Positions 35,659 through 47,717 of a stretch of 64,000 nucleotides of DNA are shown in pieces. The notes below the pieces were generated by a model, which saw nothing but the letters and a program-made list of their open reading frames with translations, had not been told where the DNA came from and searched no databases. The stretch's first letter is position 1. Each line of letters begins with the position of its first letter. A program made the position numbers and the translations under genes. The stretch comes from Winogradskyella forsetii (GTDB lineage: Bacteria; Bacteroidota; Bacteroidia; Flavobacteriales; Flavobacteriaceae), in NCBI RefSeq assembly GCF_013394595.1, contig NZ_CP053348.1:1302001-1366000 (forward strand), written 5' to 3'.

Positions 35659-35680
35659 AAAATGAATACCAATAGAAACT

Positions 35681-35714
35681 AAAACCTTGTAAATCGTATG
35701 ATTTACAAGGTTTT
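35681..35714. terminator. Bidirectional terminator just inside the island
   Basis: A perfect 15-bp inverted repeat (AAAACCTTGTAAATC with its complement) round a GTAT loop, ending in TTTT. It would end the tRNA transcript in the integrated state. Confidence 0.8.
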
Positions 35715-35755
35715 ATGGTTTTTGGGCTATCATAAGAATTGAATTAATATGGTTT

Positions 35756-35811
35756 AATTCGGTTCACAATTCGGTTCACAGTTTTAAAACACAAAAAGTG
35801 TGAACCGAATT
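35756..35811. promoter_or_regulatory. Probable integrase arm-type sites, left end (three copies)
   Basis: AATTCGGTTCACA occurs at 35756-35768 and 35768-35780 as direct copies and at 35799-35811 as an inverted copy. A fourth copy is at 57643-57655 near attR. Arrangement near both ends fits arm sites bound by the integrase N-terminal domain. Confidence 0.65.
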
Positions 35812-35888
35812 GATACTTAAAATACTGTAATTGAAATAGTTGATTTGACTTTCGTCTTGAACAAATGTTTAACTAAAAGACGACAACT

Positions 35889-37148
35889 ATGCAATCACAA
35901 ACCACCTTTACCCTGTCATTTTGGGTTAATGCTACACGCATAAAAAACAATCAAGTTTCAGTTTTTGGTAGAATTACTGTAAACGGTAAGCGTGCAAATA
36001 TCAGTTTACAAAGAAAAGTAATCCTATCTGAATGGGATTCCAACAAAGGTAGAGCGCGTGGAAATAAGCAAGAATCTCGATTACTCAACAGATATTTAGA
36101 CCAGGTCAAAAATAGAATTTACGAAGCTCACGACGAACTTGTAAAAGAAAAGACCTTTATCTGTGCTCAATCTATTAAAGCAAGGTTTTTGGGAGAAGAT
36201 AACGAAGAATATTCTTTACTAACATTGGTCGATTACCACAACACCCAAATGAGCGAATCTTTAAGTTATGGTACTTTAAAGAATTACTTCACAACTCAAA
36301 AGTATATCAAACTGTTTCTGACCAAAAAGAAAATACAAGATATCTATTTATCTCAAATCACATTTCGGTTTTTAGTTGACTTTGAAAAATTCCTTCGTTT
36401 ATATGTTCCAGAGGACCATCAAAAGAAAATGGAAAACAACACGGTGATGAAGCATATTCAAAGACTTCGTAAAATGGTAACATTGGCCTATAAGATGGAA
36501 TGGATAGATAAAGATCCTTTTATAAAATTCAAACCAACGTACATCAAGAATGAACGTGAGTTTTTAAGTGAAGATGAACTGCAAACCATTATCGAAAAAG
36601 AATTTGAGATTGAAAGATTGGAACTCGTAAAAGATTTATTTGTGTTTAGTTGTTATACAGGCTTATCATATATAGATGTCATGAACCTTAACGAAGATAA
36701 TATCGCTATTGGTATTGATGGTGGTAGATGGATAATCACTAACAGACAAAAAACACACAATAAAGTAAAAATACCAATATTACCTATAGCTGAAGAATTA
36801 ATTAAAAAGTATAACGGTCACATCAAAACCAAGAAAACTAAAACTTTGTTTCCTAATATTTCAAATCAAAAGCTAAATTCATATTTAAAAGAGATTGCAG
36901 ATATCTGCAGTATAAAAAAAAATCTAACATTTCATATAGCAAGACATACATTCGCAACAACAATAACTTTAAGTAACGGTGTCCCAATAGAAACCGTTTC
37001 TAAACTGCTAGGTCATACTAAAATTGCTACAACACAGATCTATGCAAAAGTTATCGAGAGAAAAGTAAGTGATGATATTACAGCTCTTAAAAATGTTCTT
37101 TCTTCCAAACAGAAGAATAAAACGGAGGTAAATAGAAATGTTAATTAA
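35889..37148 (+). CDS. Tyrosine recombinase/integrase of the island
   Basis: Site-specific recombinase of 419 aa with an N-terminal arm-binding domain, a SAM-like core-binding domain (about 100-200, YGTLKNYFTTQKYIKLFL), and a catalytic domain. The His-x-x-Arg box is FHIARHTFATT, the second His is LLGHTKIATTQIYAKV with the nucleophile Tyr. The first catalytic box reads CYTGLSYIDVMNL, with Ser in place of the usual Arg, as in IntDOT-type integrases of Bacteroidota elements. It is 230 bases from attL and overlaps the convergent AraC gene by 4 bases. Confidence 0.94.
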   Translation: MQSQTTFTLSFWVNATRIKNNQVSVFGRITVNGKRANISLQRKVILSEWDSNKGRARGNKQESRLLNRYLDQVKNRIYEAHDELVKEKTFICAQSIKARFLGEDNEEYSLLTLVDYHNTQMSESLSYGTLKNYFTTQKYIKLFLTKKKIQDIYLSQITFRFLVDFEKFLRLYVPEDHQKKMENNTVMKHIQRLRKMVTLAYKMEWIDKDPFIKFKPTYIKNEREFLSEDELQTIIEKEFEIERLELVKDLFVFSCYTGLSYIDVMNLNEDNIAIGIDGGRWIITNRQKTHNKVKIPILPIAEELIKKYNGHIKTKKTKTLFPNISNQKLNSYLKEIADICSIKKNLTFHIARHTFATTITLSNGVPIETVSKLLGHTKIATTQIYAKVIERKVSDDITALKNVLSSKQKNKTEVNRNVN

Positions 37149-38035
37149 TTCAAATTCCTGAAAGCACTTGGCGTTTGTCCAACCTGCTGTTTAAATAAAC
37201 GCGTGAAATGTTGCGGATAACTAAAACCCAATTCATAAGCTATTTCACTGATAGATTTACTATCATCAAAAATGCGTTCTTTGGCCACATTGATAACTTT
37301 CGATTGAATATAATCCTGTGCAGATTTACCTGTTTCTTTTTTGATTAAATCACCAAAATAATTAGATGATAAATTTAAATGCTCTGCAAAATACTGTACC
37401 ATTGGGAAGCCAATTTCTTTTGATTTATTAGAAGAGAAATAATCATTCAATAGAATTTCAAAACTTGACAAAATATCAGAATTTATATGCTCACGCGTAA
37501 TAAATTGACGATCGTAAAAACGGTCACAGTAATTTAAAAACAGTTCTATATTAGAAGTAATCAACTTTTTGCTGTGCTTATCTACATTCTGTTGTAATTC
37601 GAAATTGATTTTAGCAAAACAATCCATTACAATTTGCTTTTCTTTTTGCGAAATATGTAAGGCTTCGCTAGATTGATATTGGAAAAAACTATAGTTATTC
37701 ATCAAACCAGCCAAAGGAGTTCCTAATAATAAATCAGGGTGAAACGCCAATCCGTGTCCCATAGGTTGGTATTCATCCGTTTTATTTATAACGTCCACTA
37801 CTTGTCCAGGAGACACAAATACCAAGGTGCCTTCTTGATAATCATAGGTTTGTTTTCCGTATTTTATATCACCACATTTTACATCTTTCAAAAACACACA
37901 ATACAAATCAAAATACATTTTAGATCCAGTACGTTTTTCTGCTTGTGAAAAATCAATCACATTGACCAACGGATGAAAGGTTTGTTGTTGGTTAAACTTA
38001 TTATAGTCACTCACGGTTTTAAAATCGTATTCCAT
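37145..38035 (-). CDS. AraC family transcriptional regulator
   Basis: N-terminal cupin-like ligand domain (YQEGTLVFVSPGQVVDV) and a C-terminal pair of HTHs (LSSNYFGDLIKKETGKSAQDYI; ISEIAYELGFSYPQHFTRLFKQQVGQTPSAFR). It is divergent from the aldo-keto reductase operon, with a 167-base shared control region, so it very likely regulates that operon. Start MEYDFKTVSDY at 38035 is preferred over 38056. Confidence 0.9.
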   Translation of the reverse strand: MEYDFKTVSDYNKFNQQQTFHPLVNVIDFSQAEKRTGSKMYFDLYCVFLKDVKCGDIKYGKQTYDYQEGTLVFVSPGQVVDVINKTDEYQPMGHGLAFHPDLLLGTPLAGLMNNYSFFQYQSSEALHISQKEKQIVMDCFAKINFELQQNVDKHSKKLITSNIELFLNYCDRFYDRQFITREHINSDILSSFEILLNDYFSSNKSKEIGFPMVQYFAEHLNLSSNYFGDLIKKETGKSAQDYIQSKVINVAKERIFDDSKSISEIAYELGFSYPQHFTRLFKQQVGQTPSAFRNLN

Positions 38036-38135
38036 AGCTTCAAAATTATGTCTCAAAATTAGTTAAAAGAATCATTAAAATTCTATTAATAAGCTTAATC
38101 AGTAATATTGGTAGGTCAATCCGTAATTGGTGTAA

Positions 38136-39050
<915 letters not shown>

Positions 39051-39070
39051 TAATCTTTAAAGCAATAACT

Positions 39071-41214
<2,144 letters not shown>

Positions 41215-41216
41215 AG

Positions 41217-41828
41217 ATGAATTTTTCAAAACCGATTATATACCTTTTTTCTCTATTTCAAATGCTTTGTTTTTCAGCTTGTGGTCAAGAAAAAGACAAT
41301 CAAGTAACCCCAAAAGGTGATATGCTAATTGTTTATCTATCCAGAACAAAAAATACGGAAACCGTTGCAAAAATTATTCAAAAGCAAGTAGGTGGTAAAT
41401 TGGTAGAGTTAGAATTAGTAAACCCTTATCCGGAAAACTACAAAGAAATTGTAGCACAGGTGGATCGTGAAAATGAAGAAGGGTTTTTACCCGAATTGAA
41501 AACCAAAATCAACGATTTAGATAGCTATGGAACCATATTTCTCGGTTTCCCTACTTGGGATATGCAGATGCCACCACCAATGAAAAGTTTCTTAACCAAT
41601 AATGACTTAAGCGGAAAAAAGGTCATTCCATTTAATACCAATGCAGGTTATGGCGTAGGAAGCAGTTTTAAAACTGTTGAGAAGCTTTGTACCAATTCAA
41701 CCATTTTAGAAGGCTATTCTACCAAAGGCGGCATTGAACGAGATGGAATTTTATTTGTAATGGAAAGTGAAAAATTAATTGAAGTAAAAAGGCAAGTAAC
41801 AAATTGGTTGCAAAAAATAGGTTTTTAG
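41217..41828 (+). CDS. Flavodoxin family lipoprotein
   Basis: A lipobox (FSLFQMLCFSACGQ) leads into a flavodoxin domain: phosphate loop YLSRTKNTETVAK, GFPTWDMQMPPPMKSFL and NAGYGVGSSFKT. Related proteins accept electrons through FMN. Being exported, it could pair with the Tat-exported reductase (inference). Starts one base after the AKR stop and its 3' end overlaps the ORF of the next gene only in an unlikely extension. Confidence 0.88.
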   Translation: MNFSKPIIYLFSLFQMLCFSACGQEKDNQVTPKGDMLIVYLSRTKNTETVAKIIQKQVGGKLVELELVNPYPENYKEIVAQVDRENEEGFLPELKTKINDLDSYGTIFLGFPTWDMQMPPPMKSFLTNNDLSGKKVIPFNTNAGYGVGSSFKTVEKLCTNSTILEGYSTKGGIERDGILFVMESEKLIEVKRQVTNWLQKIGF

Positions 41829-41848
41829 TAGTTAAAACAACAGACAGG

Positions 41849-42544
41849 ATGAAATCATACAAAGAAGTAATAATTGTACTATTAATAAGCTGTATCAGCT
41901 TTCAATTAAAAGCACAGACACTCGATAAACAACAACAGAGCATTGCTACCATTGCAGCATTAACCGCCAAAGGTGATTGGGATAATTTAAAGACAGGATT
42001 ATCTCAAGGTTTAGACAATGGCTTGACCATTAACGAGATTAAGGAAGAATTGGTGCATTTATACGCTTATACAGGATTTCCAAAAAGTATTAGTGGTCTT
42101 AAAGTCTTTATTGAAGTATTAGACGAAAGAAAGGTCAATGGAATTAAGGATATTCAGGGTAAAGAAGCATCACCTATTGATGATAGTAATGATAAGTACG
42201 AACGAGGAAAAGAGGTTTTAGAAGAATTATTGCAAAGCCCTTTACCCGAAACACAGCCTCAATACCAACAGTTTTCATCTGAAATCGATAAGTTTTTAAA
42301 AGAACATCTATTTGCTGATATATTTGAACGTGATGTATTGAGTTACCAACAACGAGAACTAACAACCGTTTCGGCGTTAATCGCTTTGGGTAATGTCAAG
42401 CCAATGTTACGTTCACACTTAAAAATCTGCATTATTCAAGGATTTACCAAAAAACAAATGGAGCATTTGGTTGAAACATTAAAGCCTTATTTAAAAAGAA
42501 AGAAGATAAAATCTGCTAAAAAAATTATTAAAGAATTAGAATAG
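41849..42544 (+). CDS. Carboxymuconolactone decarboxylase-like exported protein
   Basis: Signal peptide (MKSYKEVIIVLLISCISFQLKAQ) followed by two CMD-type helical repeats (IATIAALTAKGD...NDEGLTINEIKEEL-like and VSALIALGNVKPMLRSHLKICIIQGF). The AhpD-type CxxC motif is absent, so peroxidase activity is unlikely. Start 41849 (MKSYKE) gives a proper signal peptide; the frame is open from 41804. CMD genes often occur beside AraC, AKR and cupin genes as here. Confidence 0.85.
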   Translation: MKSYKEVIIVLLISCISFQLKAQTLDKQQQSIATIAALTAKGDWDNLKTGLSQGLDNGLTINEIKEELVHLYAYTGFPKSISGLKVFIEVLDERKVNGIKDIQGKEASPIDDSNDKYERGKEVLEELLQSPLPETQPQYQQFSSEIDKFLKEHLFADIFERDVLSYQQRELTTVSALIALGNVKPMLRSHLKICIIQGFTKKQMEHLVETLKPYLKRKKIKSAKKIIKELE

Positions 42545-42640
42545 ATACATCTGTAACATTGGTATAAGCAACTGTAATACATATAAGTATAACCATATTA
42601 TTATTCCGAAATTTGACATATGAATTTAATATTTAAAAAA

Positions 42641-44083
42641 ATGAAACAAATTATATTATCCTTATTTGCTCTTGGGTTATTCAGCTTTTCCAATGCACAG
42701 ACTAATGAAAAAAGTTTATTGACCATTCAGAAACAAGGTGTTTTTGCGGTTGGCGGTACTGTTGTTGAAGCCGAAGGAACATATAATCCCAACAATCCTA
42801 AAACTGAAGGACAGACTTTACACGTTGACCACGCTACGGTACAATATCAAATACCTGCTGATGCTCGTAAATTACCATTAGTGTTTTGGCACGGTTACGG
42901 TCAAACTGTAAGAACTTGGCAAACTACAGCTGATGGACGCGAAGGTTTCCAAACGATTTTTTTAAGAAAAAACTATCCTGTTTATCTAATTGACCAACCA
43001 CGAAGAGGCCAAGGAGGAAGAAGCCCACAGGAAACTACAATTCCAGCAACACCAAACGAACAGTATTGGTTAGGTATGTTCCGTATTGCCAAGGGTGATG
43101 ACTATATGTCCAACGTACAATTTGATAAAAGCCCTGAAACCTTAAATCAATTTTATAGACAAATCAGTCCCGATTTGGGTACTATAGATTTTGAAGTCAA
43201 TACTGATGCAGTTTCGGCTTTGTTTGATAAAATAGGGAATGGAATATTGGTAACCCATTCGCATAGTGGTGGCCAAGGTTGGACAACAGCTATCAAAAAC
43301 GAAAATATTAAGGCGATTGTATCTTATGAACCCGGAAGTGGTTTTGTGTTTCCAGAAGGTGAAGCGCCTTCAGCAATGGAAAGTGCAGGAGGCACATTAG
43401 AAGCAGTTAGTGTTTCTAAAGCAGACTTTTTAAAACTCACCAAAATTCCTATCATCATTTATTATGGCGATTTTATTCCTGAAACACCATCCGAATTTTA
43501 TGGCACAGACAATTGGCGTACACGTTTAGCAATGGCTAAATTATTTGTAGCAACCATCAATAAATATGGTGGCGATGCAAAAGTGGTTCATTTGCCAGAA
43601 ATAGGAATTAAAGGCAATACGCATTTCCCGATGTCAGATTTAAACAATAAGGAAATTGCAAAATTAATGGCTGATTGGTTAACTGAAAAAGGTTTAGATA
43701 AAACTTCAAATAGTGAAACTTCAATGGATGAAGAAATCAAAACACTCTCAAAGGCAAAGTGGCAATGGATGGCAGATAAAAATGTAGATAGTCTTTCAAA
43801 TCTTTTTCACGAGAAAGCAAAATTTGTTCATATGGGCGGCACTTGGGGAACAGAACGTGAGTTACAAGTAATTAAAAGTGGTGGTATTTGGTATAAAAAA
43901 GCCGATGTGCATAATGTTTCTGTAGAAATATTTGGCAATACCGCCATTATTTGGAATGAAATAACACTATTAGCAGTAGTAGGCAACAACGAAGTAAGCA
44001 ATCGTTTTATGGTTACAGAAGTGTATCAAAAAAATGGTAATGATTGGAAATTGACCAACTTAACATTCTCAAAACTGCTGTAA
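42641..44083 (+). CDS. Alpha/beta hydrolase fused to a SnoaL/DUF4440-like domain
   Basis: Exported protein (MKQIILSLFALGLFSFSNAQ). Residues about 20-345 are an alpha/beta hydrolase with LVFWHGYGQTVRTW and the nucleophile elbow LVTHSHSGGQG; the His is probably in KGNTHFPMSD. After a short linker, residues about 362-480 are an NTF2/SnoaL-like domain (SKAKWQWMADKNVDSLSNLFHEKAKFVHMGG). Such fusion suggests the second domain processes or binds a related product. Start 42641 is preferred over 42620. A 96-base spacer separates it from the previous gene. Confidence 0.88.
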   Translation: MKQIILSLFALGLFSFSNAQTNEKSLLTIQKQGVFAVGGTVVEAEGTYNPNNPKTEGQTLHVDHATVQYQIPADARKLPLVFWHGYGQTVRTWQTTADGREGFQTIFLRKNYPVYLIDQPRRGQGGRSPQETTIPATPNEQYWLGMFRIAKGDDYMSNVQFDKSPETLNQFYRQISPDLGTIDFEVNTDAVSALFDKIGNGILVTHSHSGGQGWTTAIKNENIKAIVSYEPGSGFVFPEGEAPSAMESAGGTLEAVSVSKADFLKLTKIPIIIYYGDFIPETPSEFYGTDNWRTRLAMAKLFVATINKYGGDAKVVHLPEIGIKGNTHFPMSDLNNKEIAKLMADWLTEKGLDKTSNSETSMDEEIKTLSKAKWQWMADKNVDSLSNLFHEKAKFVHMGGTWGTERELQVIKSGGIWYKKADVHNVSVEIFGNTAIIWNEITLLAVVGNNEVSNRFMVTEVYQKNGNDWKLTNLTFSKLL

Positions 44084-44113
44084 CCCAAATTAAAACTAAA
44101 AATGATAAATGCA

Positions 44114-45166
44114 ATGAAAAAATTAATAATCACAATAACAATGTCAATAATCGCTATTAATTCAGTAAGTGCTCAATACCATCAAAAAGCAGAGGAAAAT
44201 CCATTTTCATTGGTCTATGATGGAGCAATTACAGAAAATGTAAAAGGAAAAGTAAATATCTATCCAGTTATATACAAACTCAACGGAATTGATATTGCTG
44301 CCAATGTTTATACGCCGGCAAATTATGACGCTTCAAAAAAATATCCGGCAATAACAATTGCACACCCTAATGGCGGTATTAAAGAACAGACCGCTGGACT
44401 ATATGCACAAAAATTGGCAAAAGCAGGTTACATAACCATTACAGCCGATGCATCCTACCAAGGTGCAAGTGGTGGTGAACCGCGTCATACAGACAAACCA
44501 CAATTCCGTACGGAAGATATTCACGGTATGGCTGATTTTATTTCACAATATTCAGGAGTTGATACAAACCGTATCGGTGCTTTAGGTATTTGTGGCGGCG
44601 GCGGTTATACACTAAAGGCAGTTCAAACAGATAAACGATTTAAAGCTGTAGCAACCTTGAGTTTGTTTAATACTGGAGTGGTTCGAAAAAATGGCTTTTT
44701 GAATTCGCAAGTTTCAACTATTCAAGAAAGGTTAAATCAAGCATCAGAAGCAAGAGAACAAGAAACTTCGGGTGGTGAGATTATGTATTCTGGTGTCGAT
44801 GGAATTACAGATGAAGCATTAGCAAAAGTTTCAACACTTTTTTATAAACAAGGGTATGAATATTACTTTAGAACCCACACACATCCTAATTCAACTTTTC
44901 TTTATACCACAAGCAGTTTGATGGATTTAATGTCTTGGGATGCTACCGACAATATTGACCTCATAGATCAACCACTATTAATGATAGCAGGTAGTGAGGC
45001 ACAAACATTATACTTAACTTTGGACGCTTTTCCAAAAGCAACTAATGCTAAAACCAAAGAATTATTTTTAATTGATGGTGCAACACATATCGAAACGTAT
45101 TGGAAACCTGAATATGTATCACAAGCAGTAAATAAATTGGTTAAATTTTATCAAGCAAATCTTTAA
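44114..45166 (+). CDS. Dienelactone hydrolase-like alpha/beta hydrolase
   Basis: Exported (signal peptide MKKLIITITMSIIAINSVSAQ). The oxyanion region is ITIAHPNGGIKEQ. The nucleophile elbow reads LGICGGGGYTL, with Cys in the nucleophile position as in dienelactone hydrolases. Acid and His are probably in IAGSEAQ and DGATHIETYW. It lies 30 bases after the fusion hydrolase in the same operon. Substrate is unknown. Start 44114 is chosen over 44102. Confidence 0.88.
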   Translation: MKKLIITITMSIIAINSVSAQYHQKAEENPFSLVYDGAITENVKGKVNIYPVIYKLNGIDIAANVYTPANYDASKKYPAITIAHPNGGIKEQTAGLYAQKLAKAGYITITADASYQGASGGEPRHTDKPQFRTEDIHGMADFISQYSGVDTNRIGALGICGGGGYTLKAVQTDKRFKAVATLSLFNTGVVRKNGFLNSQVSTIQERLNQASEAREQETSGGEIMYSGVDGITDEALAKVSTLFYKQGYEYYFRTHTHPNSTFLYTTSSLMDLMSWDATDNIDLIDQPLLMIAGSEAQTLYLTLDAFPKATNAKTKELFLIDGATHIETYWKPEYVSQAVNKLVKFYQANL

Positions 45167-45177
45167 AACCTTAAAAA

Positions 45178-45651
45178 ATGAATTTTAACAATAGTTTAGT
45201 CATATTATTGGTTGGAGCTGTCCTATTTTCTTGCAATCAAAAACAAACAAATAATACTGTAGAACAACAATCTTTGGTTTTTCCAAAAGGGAAATTAATT
45301 GAGAATAATAATTTTATTGGTAATGCTTATTTATCAATGATGGTTTACGCAGATAGTATCAATAAAAATTCTGTTGGAAATGTCACTTTTGAACCTGGGG
45401 CAAGAACAAATTGGCATTTGCACCCAAACGGCCAAATCATTTTAGCTATTGATGGTAAAGGTTATTATCAGGAAAAAGGGAGTCCTAAAAAAATATTACA
45501 AAAAGGAGATGTTGTAAAATGTCCTGCCAACATTCTACATTGGCACGGAGCAGCAGAGAATAGTGAGTTTATTCAAGTTGCCATTACAAGTAGAATTGAT
45601 GGCTCTACGGAATGGCTTGAAAGTGTGAGTGATGAAGAGTATAAAAATTAA
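45178..45651 (+). CDS. Cupin domain lipoprotein
   Basis: Lipobox (LLVGAVLFSCNQK) plus a single cupin: metal-site motif 1 GARTNWHLHPNGQIILAIDG and motif 2 CPANILHWHGAAE. Similar cupins occur beside CMD and AKR genes. Last gene of the AraC-linked operon, closed by the terminator at 45680. Confidence 0.9.
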   Translation: MNFNNSLVILLVGAVLFSCNQKQTNNTVEQQSLVFPKGKLIENNNFIGNAYLSMMVYADSINKNSVGNVTFEPGARTNWHLHPNGQIILAIDGKGYYQEKGSPKKILQKGDVVKCPANILHWHGAAENSEFIQVAITSRIDGSTEWLESVSDEEYKN

Positions 45652-45679
45652 ATATAAATTTAAAGACTGCCTCTAAATG

Positions 45680-45704
45680 AATGGTCTGTAAAGACCATTT
45701 TTTA
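45680..45704 (+). terminator. Terminator of the oxidoreductase operon
   Basis: AATGGTCT-GTAA-AGACCATT, an 8-bp perfect stem, followed by T residues. It overlaps the ATG at 45681, making that ATG unlikely as the rteC-like start. Confidence 0.88.
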
Positions 45705-45725
45705 TTCATAAAACAACACTACTTA

Positions 45726-46559
45726 TTGAACTTTACCAACAAAATAAATAATTTAAACGAACAGCTCAATTTTATTAACCTTGAAATAGACGACCCAATT
45801 GAACAGTGTGAAAAGGCAATAGGAATTATTGTTACAGCTGTTGAAAGCTTGAAGAATCAAATAAGTAAACGAAAGTTTAAGTCGCAAGTGGAAGAAATTA
45901 AATTCTTTAAAGAAATAAAGCCACAGTTCACTTCAAAACTAATATACTATAATAAAATTTATAAAATCGAAACCAAAAAACCTCGTGGAGGTCGTAGAAT
46001 TGTAAAGAAATATTATAGAGAAGAGCTGCAAAAATTAAAACGTTTTTTTGATTATGAACTAGAGTTTTATAAATATTATAGAACAGGAAGTGCTTATCTT
46101 GATTATAAATATTTTGTACGGGGAAACTTTGACATTAAATTAAGTTTGGATTCATTGTATTTTGAATCAGACTTAACATTTGCAACACTTCACAGTTATA
46201 AAGTAGCAAAAATTAAGGCAAACGATTTACTAGAAGTATTTATTGAAAATAAGCTTCAAGAAACAAATAATAGTTATAGGCAAAAATCACAACACAAACC
46301 CAACTCGGGTTTAATCTGGACTGGCTCAAAAGTTTCTCTAATAGAGCTATTATATGCATTACATTCTGAAGGGGTGTTTAATAATGGTGCAGTAGATTTA
46401 AAGGACATCGCTTTATACTTTGAGTCCGTATTTAATGTTAATCTAGGTCAGTACAGACGTACATTTTTAGAGATAAGAATGAGAAAATCAAACAGGACAA
46501 AATTCATAAATTCCTTAAAAAAGATTCTTTTAAAAAGAATGGATGATGCCGATTACTAA
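45726..46559 (+). CDS. RteC family regulator
   Basis: Homologue of RteC, which controls excision of CTnDOT-type elements. Diagnostic pattern: NEQLNFINLEIDDPIEQCEKAI, EIKFFKEIKPQFTSKLIYYNKIYKIE, and C-terminal LIELLYALHSEGVFNNG. The ORF begins with ATG 45681, but its first codons are a terminator stem, so a TTG at 45726 (LNFTNKINN) is a better start. It lies directly after the cargo operon and before the replication-type genes. Confidence 0.9.
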   Translation: MNFTNKINNLNEQLNFINLEIDDPIEQCEKAIGIIVTAVESLKNQISKRKFKSQVEEIKFFKEIKPQFTSKLIYYNKIYKIETKKPRGGRRIVKKYYREELQKLKRFFDYELEFYKYYRTGSAYLDYKYFVRGNFDIKLSLDSLYFESDLTFATLHSYKVAKIKANDLLEVFIENKLQETNNSYRQKSQHKPNSGLIWTGSKVSLIELLYALHSEGVFNNGAVDLKDIALYFESVFNVNLGQYRRTFLEIRMRKSNRTKFINSLKKILLKRMDDADY

Positions 46560-46641
46560 AAATCCTTCACAACACAATCCCCGTTGTGAATAAAGATTAT
46601 CAAATTCTTTCATATTTGCCAAACGAAAGTCAAATCACATT

Positions 46642-46688
46642 AATAGCTACTGCTGCGAATGTAAATTCAAGGCGGTAGCTATTTTAAA
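46642..46688 (+). terminator. Hairpin between the RteC and HTH genes
   Basis: AATAGCTACTGC (46642) and GCGGTAGCTATT (46672) pair with one mismatch over an 18-base loop, followed by TTTT. Terminator or attenuator. Confidence 0.6.
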
Positions 46689-46703
46689 CTAAAATCTTTT
46701 ATT

Positions 46704-46982
46704 ATGGCAGCAACAATCATTACTACTGAAGATCTTCGAGAATTTAAACATGAATTATTAGAAGATATCAAAGAAATCATTAACCATCAATCAGGTTTTA
46801 CACCTAAAAAGTGGCTAAAGTCACTAGAAGTTAGAGACCTTTTAAGTATCTCACCAGGAACATTACAAAATCTTCGTATTAACGGAACTTTACCATATAC
46901 CAAAGTTGGTGGCGTAATCTATTATGATTATGAAGAAATTCAAAAAGTAATGGAAGACAATAGAATTCATAATAAATTCTAG
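46704..46982 (+). CDS. Helix-turn-helix (excisionase-like) protein
   Basis: 92-aa protein with a coiled N-terminus (TTEDLREFKHELLEDIKEII) and a MerR/Xis-like winged helix: WLKSLEVRDLLSISPGTLQNLRINGTLPYTKVGGVIYYDYEEI. This family is common in mobile elements of Bacteroidota beside integrase and replication genes and could be an excision factor. Function inferred. Confidence 0.88.
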   Translation: MAATIITTEDLREFKHELLEDIKEIINHQSGFTPKKWLKSLEVRDLLSISPGTLQNLRINGTLPYTKVGGVIYYDYEEIQKVMEDNRIHNKF

Positions 46983-47009
46983 TTCTCACGAGAGTGGGAA
47001 TCTTTCCAT

Positions 47010-47675
47010 ATGCAAAATGTCAACTACATAAAACACCTAAAAGGTGTATTCATTCAATTCTCAAAAGATAGTCGATTAAACCCAACACATATAAGTTTGT
47101 ATGTAGCACTATTTCAAATTTGGAATAGTAATCGGTTTATGGAGGAATTCTATATCAATCGTGAAGAGATTATGGGTTTTTCAAAAATTGGTTCTAAGTC
47201 AACATATCATAAATGCATTAAAGAATTAAATCATTGGAAATATATCATCTATTACCCGTCACACAATCCATTTAAAGGAAGTAAAATTAAGATGTTCAAT
47301 TTCGAGACAAGCTCTAAACAAGTAGTGGACTCATACAATCCTAAAAATGGACAAGCATTGGTATCTATTAATAAACATATACAAACAAATAAAAACATTA
47401 ATAAACTTGACCAGCCAAAAAATGAAAAAGAGGTCATCGATTTTTTCAAAAAAGAAAACTGGTCAAAAATTGAAGCACAAAAATTCTATAATCATTATCA
47501 AGGAATCGGTTGGAAAGTTGGAGGGAAAACAAAAATTGTCAATTGGCAAGCAACAGCCAAAAATTGGATGCTAAAAGCTGAAGAAATAAAAAGTAAAGAA
47601 ACTCAAAAATCAGTTAGCCAAAATCAAGACAACCTAAAGACTAGTAAAAACAAAAACTACAACGAACCACTCTAA
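47010..47675 (+). CDS. Replication-associated winged-helix protein (probable)
   Basis: N-terminal winged-helix-like region (LKGVFIQFSKDSRLNPTHISLYVALFQIWN; EEIMGFSKIGSKSTYHKCIKELNHW) and a C-terminal DnaD-like helical pattern (EVIDFFKKENWSKIEAQKFYNHYQGIGWKVGGK-type, then NWQATAKNWM). This resembles phage and plasmid replisome organisers. The next gene is a DnaC-like ATPase, so the pair probably starts or helps replication of the excised element. Not proven. Confidence 0.72.
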   Translation: MQNVNYIKHLKGVFIQFSKDSRLNPTHISLYVALFQIWNSNRFMEEFYINREEIMGFSKIGSKSTYHKCIKELNHWKYIIYYPSHNPFKGSKIKMFNFETSSKQVVDSYNPKNGQALVSINKHIQTNKNINKLDQPKNEKEVIDFFKKENWSKIEAQKFYNHYQGIGWKVGGKTKIVNWQATAKNWMLKAEEIKSKETQKSVSQNQDNLKTSKNKNYNEPL

Positions 47676-47677
47676 CT

Positions 47678-47705
47678 GTCATTGCGAACCCAATGAAGCA
47701 ATCTT
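47678..47705. repeat. Hairpin repeat of the GTCATTGCGA family, copy 2
   Basis: GTCATTGCGAACCCAATG followed by AAGCAATCTT: ATTGC pairs with GCAAT. Same outer motif as the chromosomal copy at 12451-12491, placed directly after a stop codon. Confidence 0.6.
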
Positions 47706-47717
47706 AATAAGCATCAG

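Noticed and set aside
35478-35672. N-terminal extension of the sugar dehydrogenase (VAGFEPAASTSQTWRDNRATLHPE)
   Set aside because: This is the antisense of tRNA-Pro; the lipoprotein-like start at 35477 is the right one.
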